64,000 bases of DNA from Niveispirillum sp943370215 (lineage in GTDB: Bacteria > Pseudomonadota > Alphaproteobacteria > Azospirillales > Azospirillaceae). The DNA is taken from positions 62,001 to 126,000 of the forward strand of contig CALRQC020000009.1 in NCBI GenBank assembly GCA_943370215.1. The letters run 5' to 3'. The position numbers and the translations under genes were made by a program. Positions 8,515 to 16,632 of the stretch are shown one piece after another (the stretch's first letter is position 1; each line of letters opens with the position of its first letter). Below the pieces are notes generated by a model. It worked only from the letters and a program-made list of their open reading frames with translations, ran no database searches and was not told the origin of the DNA.

Positions 8515-9595
8515 GGTTGTCGTTGATCGCCTGAACAAACATTACGGCCCGGTGCAGGCGCTGCACGAGGTCAGCCTGCATGTCCCCGATGGCGAGTTTC
8601 TGACCCTGCTGGGACCAAGCGGCTGCGGCAAGTCCACCACCCTGTTTGCCATTGCCGGGCTGGACAGCCCGTCAGGCGGTCGCATCAGCGTCGGGGGGCG
8701 GGATTTCTACAATGGTGCCCGCGGCCTGGAGCTGCCGCCCGAAAAACGCAATCTGGGGTTGGTCTTCCAGTCCTATGCGCTATGGCCGCACATGAATGTG
8801 CGCCAGAACCTGGCCTTCCCGCTGCGTTTGCGCAAGGTGTCCAGGAAGGAGCAGGACACACGGATCGAGGAGGCCTTGGCCCTGGTGGAGATGGGCGCCT
8901 ATATCGACCGCTATCCCCATGAATTGTCGGGCGGGCAGCAACAGCGCGTGGCCCTGGCCCGCACCCTGGTTTTCCGCCCTTCCCTGCTGTTGCTGGACGA
9001 ACCCCTGTCCAACCTGGATGCCAAGCTGCGCATCAAGGCGCGGTCCTGGCTGAAACAGTTGCAACGCCAGCTTGGCCTGACCACGCTTTATGTCACCCAT
9101 GACCAGTCCGAGGCTCTGGCGCTTTCCGACCGCATCGCGGTGATGGAGAAGGGGCGGGTCTCGCAACTGGGGTCGCCGGAGGAGATTTATCGCCGCCCCG
9201 CCAATGCCTTCGTCGCCGATTTTGTCGGGGCTAGCAATTTCCTGCCTGGTGCGGTGGTGGAGCGCGATCCGGCCGGGGGTACCTGCAGGGTGAAGCTGGC
9301 TGGTGGAGATGTACTGACAGCCCTCTGGCCCGATACGTCCGCCCCGCCAAACGGCAGTCTGTTGACCGTGCGTCCCGAGCATATCGGCTTGTCGGTTCAG
9401 CCGCCGGTGCCCGGTCCCGATCTCAACATCTTGCCCGGCCGCATTCTGGAGCGGTCCTATCTGGGTGCCCGTCTGCTTTATACGCTGGATTGCGGCCATG
9501 GGCTGGTGCTGATGGCGGAGACGGAAACGCGGGTGGAGGGGGAAGCGGCCTGGCTGCGCTTTGCTATCAATGACACGTTGCTGGTCCGGGGTTGA
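8507..9595 (+). CDS. ABC transporter ATP-binding protein (FbpC/PotA-like)
   Basis: A 362-aa ATPase energising the import system. Walker A GPSGCGKST near residue 40, Q-loop VFQSYALWPHM, signature LSGGQQQRVALARTL, Walker B LLLLDEPLSNLD and the H-loop VTHDQSEALAL are all intact. The C-terminal 120 residues form a TOBE-like regulatory domain (LTVRPEHIGL), as in FbpC, PotA and MalK-group proteins. Translation is coupled to the permease by an 8-base overlap, and the next gene begins 3 bases downstream. Substrate follows the binding protein: probably ferric iron or a small organic ion. Confidence 0.94.
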   Translation: MSEVVVDRLNKHYGPVQALHEVSLHVPDGEFLTLLGPSGCGKSTTLFAIAGLDSPSGGRISVGGRDFYNGARGLELPPEKRNLGLVFQSYALWPHMNVRQNLAFPLRLRKVSRKEQDTRIEEALALVEMGAYIDRYPHELSGGQQQRVALARTLVFRPSLLLLDEPLSNLDAKLRIKARSWLKQLQRQLGLTTLYVTHDQSEALALSDRIAVMEKGRVSQLGSPEEIYRRPANAFVADFVGASNFLPGAVVERDPAGGTCRVKLAGGDVLTALWPDTSAPPNGSLLTVRPEHIGLSVQPPVPGPDLNILPGRILERSYLGARLLYTLDCGHGLVLMAETETRVEGEAAWLRFAINDTLLVRG

Positions 9596-9598
9596 GGC

Positions 9599-11554
9599 AT
9601 GAAACTGCGGGGTTGGCATCGCTGGATCGGGTTGCTGCTGGGCCTGTTCATTGCGGTCCAGGGGATAGGCGGGGTGCTGCTGTTGTTCCGGCAGCCTTTG
9701 AACCATCTGCTGCATCCGGCCGCCTTTGCCCCCTTCCCGCCAGCCCTGGATGCCAATGTCGATGCGGTGCGGGCCACCGGCTGTGCCATCCACCGTATCG
9801 ACCTGCCCGACCGTGCGACAGAGCCGCCATTCTTCCATCTGTCCTGCGCGGGTGAATCTTTCCTGGCCACCGCCGCCGGTGGGCAGGTGTTGCGATTGGC
9901 CCCGTTGGGACAATGGCCCCTGGAGTGGCTGTTCCAGTTCCATTACCGGCTGGCAGCCGGGACAGCGGGACAACAGGCGGTCGGCTGGATCGGCATGGGC
10001 TTGCTGGCCCTTTGCCTGACCGGCCTGTGGCTGCTGCTGCGGGCCGGCCGGCGGGAGGGCTGGCGGGGACTGATCCGCCCCGGCTGGGCTGCCAATCCCT
10101 TGCGCCGCTGGCGCGACCTGCACCGTACAGCCGGGCTCTACCTGTTTCCCCTGCTGGCATTGCTGGCGCTGACCGGCATGGGTATGGCCTGGAGCGCCAC
10201 GGTGACCGCCCTGTTGCCGGTCACTCCGCGCCCGTCGCCACCAGGAACGACGGTGTCCGGAGCGAACTTGCTGCCCCTCAGCAGCTTTTTGAACCGGGTA
10301 CCCGGCCCACCAGCCAGCAGCATCCGCCTGCCAGGTGGGCATGGGCGGGTGGTGATGGTCATGCTGGGCCGCGCTGACAGCCCCGATTATGAACAATTCT
10401 GGTTCGATGGCCATGACGGCACCCTGCTGGCCGCCCGCCGCGCGGCGGATCGCACAGCGGCTGACCGGTTCATGGACCTGTTCTATCCGTTGCATACCGG
10501 CAGTTTGTTGGGGGCACCGGGCACGATCCTGATGTTGCTGGCCGGTCTGTCCCTGCCCGGATTTCTCGCCACCGGCCTTTTCCTCTGGTCACGGCGGCGG
10601 GAGCCGGGGACATTGCCTCTCAGGGTAACGGGTCTCTGTCAGGATGGCACGGGTGTGCTGCTCATCACCCTGCGTCACCGTTTTGGCCTGCCCCTGCCCC
10701 GCTTTGGGGCAGGGGACCATGTGGATGTCCATCTGCCCAATGGCCTCGTCCGGCAATATAGCCTGTGCGGCCGGCCGGGGCGGCGGCTTTCCTGGCAAAT
10801 TGCTGTGCGCCTGTCGGACCGGTCCGCTGGCGGGTCGGCCTGGATTCATGGGCAACTGGCAAGGGGCACTGGCCTGCGTCTGGGGCGCCCGCGTGCCCAT
10901 TTCCCGCTGGTGGTGGAGACTGGGCCCGTGCTGTTGCTGGCAGGGGGGATCGGTATTACCGCCCTGCTCTCCATGGCCTGGCGCTTATGGGAACAGGGCA
11001 GGTCTTTCAGATTGCTGGTCTGCGCCCGGGATCCCGCCGGCCGCCCCTTGGCCCGCACCATCGCCGCCACCCCGCTGGCCCGTTTCTGCCGTTGGCACGA
11101 CAGTGCAACGGATGGCCGTATCGATCTTCCAACCCTGCTGGCAGCACAGGCCCCCGACACGCATCTTTATACCTGTGGACCAGACGCTTTCATGCAGACT
11201 GCCCTGGATGCAGCCCGCGCCCTGGGCTGGTCATCCGACCGGCTGCATTGGGAAGCCTTTGCCCCCGCCACCCCCGGCGGCCCTGCCTTTACAGCCATCC
11301 TTGATGGAAGGCCCCCCATCGTGGTTCCCGCGGGTGAAACCCTGTTGGACAGGTTATTGGCCGCAGGCATCCCCCTTTCCCACGCCTGTCGCCGTGGCCT
11401 GTGTGGCCAATGTGTGGTGAAGGTGCGATCGGGTGCGGTGGATCACCGCGACAGCATTCTGACCCCGGCTGATCATGCCGATGGGCTGATGACGGCCTGC
11501 TGTTCCCGCGCCATCGACGAGGGTGGTCTTTTGCAGCTCTCCCTACCGTCCTGA
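9599..11554 (+). CDS. PepSY-TM / flavin reductase / 2Fe-2S ferredoxin fusion protein
   Basis: A 651-aa membrane redox protein. The N-terminal 340 residues are a PepSY_TM region: four hydrophobic helices (WIGLLLGLFIAVQGIGGVLL near residue 10; further helices near 130, 185 and 310) around a periplasmic stretch. A ferredoxin-NADP-reductase module follows, with the FAD motif RQYSL near 385, the nucleotide motif LLAGGIGITALLS near 445 and YTCGP near 525. The C-terminus is a plant-type ferredoxin, CRRGLCGQC (C-x4-C-x2-C) plus a late Cys. It can carry electrons from cytoplasmic NAD(P)H through the membrane. PepSY_TM proteins such as FpvG take part in periplasmic ferrisiderophore reduction, which fits this operon. 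It starts 3 bases after the ATPase. Confidence 0.88.
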   Translation: MKLRGWHRWIGLLLGLFIAVQGIGGVLLLFRQPLNHLLHPAAFAPFPPALDANVDAVRATGCAIHRIDLPDRATEPPFFHLSCAGESFLATAAGGQVLRLAPLGQWPLEWLFQFHYRLAAGTAGQQAVGWIGMGLLALCLTGLWLLLRAGRREGWRGLIRPGWAANPLRRWRDLHRTAGLYLFPLLALLALTGMGMAWSATVTALLPVTPRPSPPGTTVSGANLLPLSSFLNRVPGPPASSIRLPGGHGRVVMVMLGRADSPDYEQFWFDGHDGTLLAARRAADRTAADRFMDLFYPLHTGSLLGAPGTILMLLAGLSLPGFLATGLFLWSRRREPGTLPLRVTGLCQDGTGVLLITLRHRFGLPLPRFGAGDHVDVHLPNGLVRQYSLCGRPGRRLSWQIAVRLSDRSAGGSAWIHGQLARGTGLRLGRPRAHFPLVVETGPVLLLAGGIGITALLSMAWRLWEQGRSFRLLVCARDPAGRPLARTIAATPLARFCRWHDSATDGRIDLPTLLAAQAPDTHLYTCGPDAFMQTALDAARALGWSSDRLHWEAFAPATPGGPAFTAILDGRPPIVVPAGETLLDRLLAAGIPLSHACRRGLCGQCVVKVRSGAVDHRDSILTPADHADGLMTACCSRAIDEGGLLQLSLPS

Positions 11555-11593
11555 TAGGTGACTTCCAACGGCATTTATCCGACGCAACACTGT

Positions 11594-11609
11594 TGGTAGC
11601 CAATTTTGG
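11594..11609 (-). promoter_or_regulatory. ATTGGCTAC operator candidate before the amidase gene
   Basis: TGGTAGCCAATTTTGG at 11594-11609 is the exact reverse complement of the 16 bases at 1679-1694. It lies in the 92-bp gap between the reductase and amidase genes, 38 bp before the amidase ATG. This suggests the amidase and hydrolase form a separately started unit under the same regulator as the receptor operon. Confidence 0.55.
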
Positions 11610-11646
11610 CTTTAGTTTTCCTCTTTGACCTTTAAGGAACCCTGCG

Positions 11647-12474
11647 ATGCCAAACCTTGCCGTCGCTTGTGTGCAAAGCACCGCGACAACTGTCCCCCAA
11701 GATAATCTGGCTGCTGTCATCCCCTTGATCCGCGGGGCAGCAGCAGGTGGGGCGCAGTTGATCTGCCTGCCGGAGGCGTTCGATTACTTGAATCCGTCCT
11801 TTGCCGCGCTTAGCGAATATGCCCGTTCGGAAGCAGAACATCCCGCCCTGCTTCTGTTGTCGCGGCTGGCGCTGGAATTGTCCGTCTGGCTGCTCGCTGG
11901 ATCGGTATCGGTGAAGCTGGATGACGGGCGTATGGCCAACCGGTCGGCCCTGATCGGCCCGGATGGCATGATCAGGGCCCGTTATGACAAGATTCACCTG
12001 TTCGACGTGGATCTGCCCGATGGTTCCCATTTTCGGGAGAGCGATTTCTATCGGCCCGGTGATCGGGCGGTTGTGGCGGCGGGGCCCGGCGGTATACAGA
12101 TCGGCATGGCCATCTGTTACGACGTTCGCTTCCCGCATCTTCACCGGGCCTTGGCGCAGGCGGGCGCGCAGATCATCACCATGCCTGCCGCCTTCAGTTC
12201 CATGACCGGTCCCCTGCATTGGGAAGTGCTGCTGCGTGCCCGCGCCATTGAGACGGGCTGCTTCGTGCTGGCCCCCGCGCAATGCGGGGATAACTATCCG
12301 GGGCGGCGGTCCTATGGGCAAAGCCTGATCATCGATCCCTGGGGGCGTGTTCTGGGCCGGCTGGGCGATGCGCCGGGCGTGCTGTCTGCCCGCCTGGACC
12401 TGAATGAGGTTGCCGCCTTCCGGTCCGCCATCCCTTCCCCCATCACCAACAATCCATTCCGGATCGGAGCCTGA
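11647..12474 (+). CDS. Carbon-nitrogen hydrolase (nitrilase/Nit-type amidase)
   Basis: A 275-aa member of the nitrilase superfamily, closest by eye to the Nit/omega-amidase branch. The catalytic triad is readable: Glu in LICLPEAFD near residue 43, Lys in RYDKIHLFDVD near 117, and Cys in GMAICYDVRFP near 158. Such enzymes hydrolyse small amides (deaminated glutathione, alpha-ketoglutaramate, carbamoyl amines) to acid and ammonia. Cytoplasmic, no signal peptide. ATG 11647 follows TTTAAGGA. It runs into the next gene with one base between stop and start, so the two act together. The shared operator-like motif links it to the upstream receptor operon. Confidence 0.88.
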   Translation: MPNLAVACVQSTATTVPQDNLAAVIPLIRGAAAGGAQLICLPEAFDYLNPSFAALSEYARSEAEHPALLLLSRLALELSVWLLAGSVSVKLDDGRMANRSALIGPDGMIRARYDKIHLFDVDLPDGSHFRESDFYRPGDRAVVAAGPGGIQIGMAICYDVRFPHLHRALAQAGAQIITMPAAFSSMTGPLHWEVLLRARAIETGCFVLAPAQCGDNYPGRRSYGQSLIIDPWGRVLGRLGDAPGVLSARLDLNEVAAFRSAIPSPITNNPFRIGA

Positions 12475-12475
12475 G

Positions 12476-13348
12476 ATGACAAAGACGCGTCGCATTGCCC
12501 TGCGTGAAGGGCATGAGGTCGTTGCCTATATCCATGGTGAGGGTGAGCGTACCCTGTTTCTTGCCAATGGCGGGCCGGGTCTGCCCAACAATTATCTGCG
12601 CGAACCGCATCTTCGGTTGGCGGAGAAGGGCTATCGTATCGTTGGCTGGGACCAGTTGGGCTGCGGTGCCAGTGACCGGCCCAATGATCCCGGCCTCTGG
12701 ACCCTTGACCGTTACGTGGAGGAGGCCGAACAGGTCCGCCGGGCCCTGGACCTTGGACCGGTGGATTTTCTCGGCCATTCCTGGGGTACCTGGCTTGGAA
12801 CCGAATATTGCCTGACCCATCCTGATGCCGTGCGCTCCTACACTATTGCGGATGGTGCTTGTGACATCCCCCATCTGGTGACGGAACTGAACCGTCTGCG
12901 CCAAGCGCTGGGGTCGGAAACCGTCACCATGATGATGGCGCATGAGGCGGCGGGCACGCTGGATCACCCGGAATATCAGGCCGCGGTCACATTGCTGAAC
13001 CATCGCCATGTCTGCCGCCTGAAAATCTGGCCGGAGGCGCTGACCAAGGCGCTGACGGACTGGAACATGGCCCCTTATCTCACCATGCAGGGGCCCAACG
13101 AGTTCACCTACACCGGCAATATGAAGGACTGGAACCGCGTACCGGCCATGGGGGCCATCAAGGTTCCCTGTCTGGTGCTGGCCGGCAAATATGATGAACT
13201 GACGCCAGCTTGCAGCTTGCGTATGCATATGGCTCTGCCCAACAGCCGCATCCGTATTTTCGAACATAGTTCCCATATGCCTTTTTATGAGGAACCGGCA
13301 GCCTATTTCAGTGAACTGGAGGCGTTTTTCGAGGCGGTTCCGACCTGA
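12476..13348 (+). CDS. Alpha/beta hydrolase, proline iminopeptidase-like
   Basis: A 290-aa alpha/beta hydrolase. The oxyanion motif GGPG (ANGGPGLPNNYLRE) and the elbow GHSWG (DFLGHSWGTWLG) are diagnostic of the prolyl iminopeptidase (S33) group. The Asp of GKYDELTP and the His of EHSSHMPFYEEP complete the triad. S33 members remove N-terminal proline or hydrolyse amino-acid amides and related esters. ATG 12476 overlaps no gene but lies one base after the amidase stop; an in-frame extension to 12404 is unlikely because it would run back through the amidase gene. Its role beside an amidase suggests sequential breakdown of an amide- or peptide-containing molecule. Confidence 0.87.
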   Translation: MTKTRRIALREGHEVVAYIHGEGERTLFLANGGPGLPNNYLREPHLRLAEKGYRIVGWDQLGCGASDRPNDPGLWTLDRYVEEAEQVRRALDLGPVDFLGHSWGTWLGTEYCLTHPDAVRSYTIADGACDIPHLVTELNRLRQALGSETVTMMMAHEAAGTLDHPEYQAAVTLLNHRHVCRLKIWPEALTKALTDWNMAPYLTMQGPNEFTYTGNMKDWNRVPAMGAIKVPCLVLAGKYDELTPACSLRMHMALPNSRIRIFEHSSHMPFYEEPAAYFSELEAFFEAVPT

Positions 13349-13414
13349 GTGGAGGGGTAACTGTGCTTGGCGCAAGCAGTGGCATTCTGCTAATATGTTG
13401 TGCAGAAATCTGAT

Positions 13415-13434
13415 AACAAATTGGCTACTGCAAC
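13415..13434 (+). promoter_or_regulatory. ATTGGCTAC motif at the start of the GntR gene
   Basis: AACAAATTGGCTACTGCAAC contains the 9-base core at 13420-13428, directly before the ATG at 13436. Its place suggests autoregulation, and favours the ATG over the in-frame GTG at 13400, which would put the motif inside the coding region. Confidence 0.45.
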
Positions 13435-13435
13435 C

Positions 13436-14065
13436 ATGGCAGCGACGAAGGAAAACCAGGGTGAAACCACCAGTCTTGTCAGCCGATTGGAGGCGGATCT
13501 GCTGGGTGGCGTTTTCAGGCCGGGGGAATGGCTGAAGCAAACCGATATCGAAACGAATTATGCTGCTCATCGTTTTGATGTCCGCATGGCCCTTCTGGAC
13601 CTGAAGACGCGGCAACTTCTGGAACATGTGCCCAATCGCGGTTACCGCGTGGCCAACCTGTCGCAACAGGATCGTGAGGAACTGATTGAGGCCCGGACAG
13701 TGTTGGAGGTTGCTGCCGCCCGTCGCGCGGTGGAACGGGCGACGGCAGAGGATTTGATTGCCCTGGACCAGCTCGTCGCTGAGTTCGAGACCAATATGGC
13801 GGATGGTGACCTGCCGCTGCTGCGGGGCTTGAATGCCAGGTTCCATGATCGGCTTTATGCCATCTGTGGCAATCGCGTCTTGATGGAGGAGATCAAGGCC
13901 CTGCGCCAACGCGGGCTGCCGGGCGTGCGTGGATGGCGGACCATCTCCTCCATCCAGCGTTCCAACCAGGATCACCGCGACATGATTGCGATGATCCGGG
14001 GTCGGGATGCTGATGGACTGGTCCAGATCATTGAAAAACACATGAATCGCTGGCGTGATAGCTGA
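13436..14065 (+). CDS. GntR-family regulator with FCD ligand domain
   Basis: A 209-aa transcription factor of the FadR/FCD subfamily. The N-terminal winged helix spans residues 10-75 (LEADLLGGVFRPGEWLKQTDIE, ending VPNRGYRVANL). The all-helical FCD domain follows, with the metal-ligand histidines in NARFHDRLY, NQDHRDM and IEKHMN; the usual Asp four residues before the first His is Asn. FCD regulators typically sense organic acids. No clear ribosome site fits ATG 13436 or GTG 13400; the ATG is chosen because homologous domains begin after it. It lies 87 bp after the hydrolase gene and probably controls the operons carrying ATTGGCTAC. Confidence 0.88.
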   Translation: MAATKENQGETTSLVSRLEADLLGGVFRPGEWLKQTDIETNYAAHRFDVRMALLDLKTRQLLEHVPNRGYRVANLSQQDREELIEARTVLEVAAARRAVERATAEDLIALDQLVAEFETNMADGDLPLLRGLNARFHDRLYAICGNRVLMEEIKALRQRGLPGVRGWRTISSIQRSNQDHRDMIAMIRGRDADGLVQIIEKHMNRWRDS

Positions 14066-14169
14066 TGCCGCTGAAGCGGCATCTCCACCTGTACGGCTTG
14101 ACGGGCCGGGATGATTGATGGCATTGCGCCATCGGTTGCCGTTCAGGGCATATAGGTGAGGTGCGGAAA

Positions 14170-15594
14170 ATGACAGCTCTGCCGGTAACACCCGTTATCC
14201 TTTCCGGGGGCTCCGGCACACGGTTGTGGCCAGCGTCTCGTTCCCTGCATCCCAAACAGTTCCTGCCACTGGCGGGTAACCGGACCATGATCCAGGAAAC
14301 GGCGTTGCGGGTGCGGGGGGCGGATTTCGCCCCACCGCTGATGATCTGCAATGAAGAACACCGTTTCATCCTGGCCGAACAATTGCGCACCATCCAGGTG
14401 GAGCCGGCGGCCATTCTGCTGGAACCGGTGGGGCGCAATACCGCCCCCGCGATTGCCCTTGCCGCCTTGAAGGCGATGGAAGGCGGGGGTGACCCCTTGC
14501 TGCTGGTCATGCCATCCGACCATGTTGTGGCGGATGTGGAAGCGTTTCGTCAGTCGGTTGTGTCCGCCATGGTGCCAGCCCGTGAGGGGGCACTGGTGAC
14601 GTTCGGCGTTCGGCCGGACCGGCCGGAAACCGGCTATGGTTACATTCGGATGGGATTGCCGTTGACGGAGGGCGGTGCCGCCCATCACGTCGATCGTTTC
14701 GTGGAAAAGCCGGACGCGTCAACGGCTGCCACCTATCTGGCGGAAGGTTGCTACCTCTGGAACAGCGGCATCTTCCTGTTTGCGGCCTCCACTTACGTGG
14801 CGGAACTGGAGCGTCAGGCCCCCGCCATACTGGCTGCGTGCAGGACTGCCCTGATGGGGGCCACGACCGACCTCACCTTCTGTCGGGTGGCGCGCGATGC
14901 CTTTGCCGCATCGCCATCCGTTTCCATTGATTACGCGGTGATGGAAAAGACCGAGCGCGCGATCGTCCTGCCGGTGGATATCGGCTGGAACGATGTGGGC
15001 GCCTGGTCTGCCCTATGGGATATCGGGGCCAAGGATAAGGCTGGCAATGTCGGGATCGGTGATGTGTTGCTGCATGATTGCCGCAACAGCTATATCCGTA
15101 CCGAAGGGCGGCTGGTGGCCGTCGCCGGCCTTTCCGATGTTGTGGTCGTGGCCTCCGACGATGCGGTGCTGGTGGCACATCGCGATTGCGCCCAGGACAT
15201 CAAGGCCATTGTCGATCGATTGAAAGAGGCCCGCAGACCGGAATGTGACACCCATACCACGTTGCACCGTCCGTGGGGTTATCACCGCACTATTGACGCC
15301 GGGGAGCGTTATCAGGTCAAGCGTGTGGTGGTGCAGCCCGGCGAACAGCTTTCGCTGCAACGTCATAATCACCGTGCCGAACATTGGGTCGTCGTGCAGG
15401 GTACGGCCGAAGTGCGTTGCGGCGAGGATGTGCGGCTGGTGCATGAAAACCAGTCTGTCTATATTCCCATCGGGGAAAAGCACCGGCTGGCGAATCCCGG
15501 CCGTATTCCATTACACCTGATCGAAGTCCGGTCCGGCAGTTATCTTGGTGAAGATGATATTGTCCGTTTTGAGGACAAATACACCAAGCTTTAA
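14170..15594 (+). CDS. manC: Mannose-1-phosphate guanylyltransferase / mannose-6-phosphate isomerase
   Basis: A 474-aa bifunctional enzyme making GDP-mannose for surface polysaccharide. The nucleotidyltransferase domain opens with PVILSGGSGTRLWPASR and PKQFLPL (residues 8-35), then EPVGRNTAPA and GYGYIRMG. The C-terminal cupin domain (residues 355-474) has RPWGYHRTIDAGERYQVKR, QLSLQRHNHRAEHWVVVQG and the PIGEKHRLANPG metal-site region of type II phosphomannose isomerases. ATG 14170 follows GGTGAGG by 8 bases. It stands alone here; no glycosyltransferases are adjacent. AlgA, XanB and CpsB are the same family. Confidence 0.95.
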   Translation: MTALPVTPVILSGGSGTRLWPASRSLHPKQFLPLAGNRTMIQETALRVRGADFAPPLMICNEEHRFILAEQLRTIQVEPAAILLEPVGRNTAPAIALAALKAMEGGGDPLLLVMPSDHVVADVEAFRQSVVSAMVPAREGALVTFGVRPDRPETGYGYIRMGLPLTEGGAAHHVDRFVEKPDASTAATYLAEGCYLWNSGIFLFAASTYVAELERQAPAILAACRTALMGATTDLTFCRVARDAFAASPSVSIDYAVMEKTERAIVLPVDIGWNDVGAWSALWDIGAKDKAGNVGIGDVLLHDCRNSYIRTEGRLVAVAGLSDVVVVASDDAVLVAHRDCAQDIKAIVDRLKEARRPECDTHTTLHRPWGYHRTIDAGERYQVKRVVVQPGEQLSLQRHNHRAEHWVVVQGTAEVRCGEDVRLVHENQSVYIPIGEKHRLANPGRIPLHLIEVRSGSYLGEDDIVRFEDKYTKL

Positions 15595-15703
15595 TCACCT
15601 GTCCGAAAGGTATCTGGCCGGGGCGTGACATGCACCTCCCCCTTTGCGATAAGCGGGGAATCCTGCTGCAATCAGGACGGACCATTCCGATCAGGACAAG
15701 AGA

Positions 15704-16162
15704 ATGAACCATCGGCAAATCCTTGATCTGGCCTTGCGTGAACTGCCAGCCGCCCGCGCCGCCTATATGCGGAAGGTCGCCGATGCGCTGAGCGGGGAGC
15801 CGGTGCTGGAAGAACGCGAACATCTGATGTTCCCGGTACTGGCGGCGGCCGCTTCCGGAATAGAGCCGGTGCTGGAACCGCCGGACTGTGCCCGTCAGGT
15901 GGTGGCTTTCATGCTGCGTCATGCCGAAGCAGTGGCCCATACACTTTATTCCGCCTCATATCTGCAAGACCGAAAGACAGCCATGGCGCCTTGGGCCGCA
16001 CGCCTGCAGGCAGATATTGCCATCGCCATCATGGACCGGTTGTCAGACGGCGGGCTTTCTCTCAAGGAGCCAAAGGTCTGGCGGTTCCGCGCTGACGGTG
16101 CTGGTGGTACCGGCATGGCAGGCGGTCCCTTCCCCTATGGAGAAGGTGAAGAGGAAATCTGA
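15704..16162 (+). CDS. Hypothetical protein, 152 aa
   Basis: I do not recognise this family. It is a soluble, mainly helical-looking protein with no signal peptide or membrane helix. Recognisable patches are LALRELPAARAAYMRKVADAL at the N-terminus, a central CARQVVAFMLRHAEAVAHTLY, and a glycine-rich acidic tail ending in GEGEEEI. ATG 15704 lies 6 bases after AGGACAAG, an acceptable ribosome site. Codon use and GC content match the neighbours, so it is likely a real gene. It is separated by about 110 bp from manC and 470 bp from the next gene. Confidence 0.7.
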   Translation: MNHRQILDLALRELPAARAAYMRKVADALSGEPVLEEREHLMFPVLAAAASGIEPVLEPPDCARQVVAFMLRHAEAVAHTLYSASYLQDRKTAMAPWAARLQADIAIAIMDRLSDGGLSLKEPKVWRFRADGAGGTGMAGGPFPYGEGEEEI

Positions 16163-16632
16163 TATCGATGTTGGGCGGCAGATTTTGCCGAGGGGCTGCT
16201 TTTTCCGGGTAAATTCTGCCGGGCCATATCCAATTCGGGGCGCCATGTAGAGGGCGCCCGGATCAGCCGGGGGCAAATTCCGAAAAGGCGGCGCGAATGG
16301 TTGATGCCATTCGCGCCGCATCAAGGTGGTGCTTTCGCCCTGAACCGAAAATGGGCCCGGCAGCACAGAAGCCGGTTTCCTGGGTACGGCCGGCAGGGCT
16401 GGAGCGTCCATGCCGGCGGGCAATCCTCGGAGAGAAATTACCCCTCAAAGTCCAAGCAATTTTCACGCCAAGTGACGCCGCGCCGGTTTCCTTGGTGGTG
16501 TACGGATGAGGGGGGGGTATTTCCGTTTGAAAAAATTAGCGAAATCAAAAAATTCAATGCATTTTGCAATCACCCTTGCTAATTGTTATATTTTTATTGC
16601 TTTTCGCATCGGCTGCGATAATAATGCGGCCG
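16163..16632. other. Intergenic region with two hairpins and an AT-rich promoter zone
   Basis: No convincing gene. Two inverted repeats are present: GGGCGCC (16238-16244) with GGCGCCC (16253-16259), and a perfect 13-bp stem GCGGCGCGAATGG (16288-16300) with CCATTCGCGCCGC (16307-16319) around loop TTGATG. The second, read leftward, runs into CTTTTC. Bases 16520-16600 are markedly AT-rich and probably hold the promoter of the sigma-54 activator gene. Confidence 0.55.
16288..16319. terminator. Perfect 13-bp hairpin, terminator-like
   Basis: GCGGCGCGAATGG / loop TTGATG / CCATTCGCGCCGC. It stands 125 bp after the 152-aa gene. There is no U-tract on the + strand; leftward, the arm is followed by CCTTTTC. 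It is either a factor-independent-like terminator or a folded 3' end. Confidence 0.4.

Noticed and set aside
8780..10495. A 571-codon leftward open frame over the ABC ATPase and reductase
   Set aside because: Gln/Pro/His-rich shadow; the rightward frames contain full Walker and PepSY/FAD motifs.
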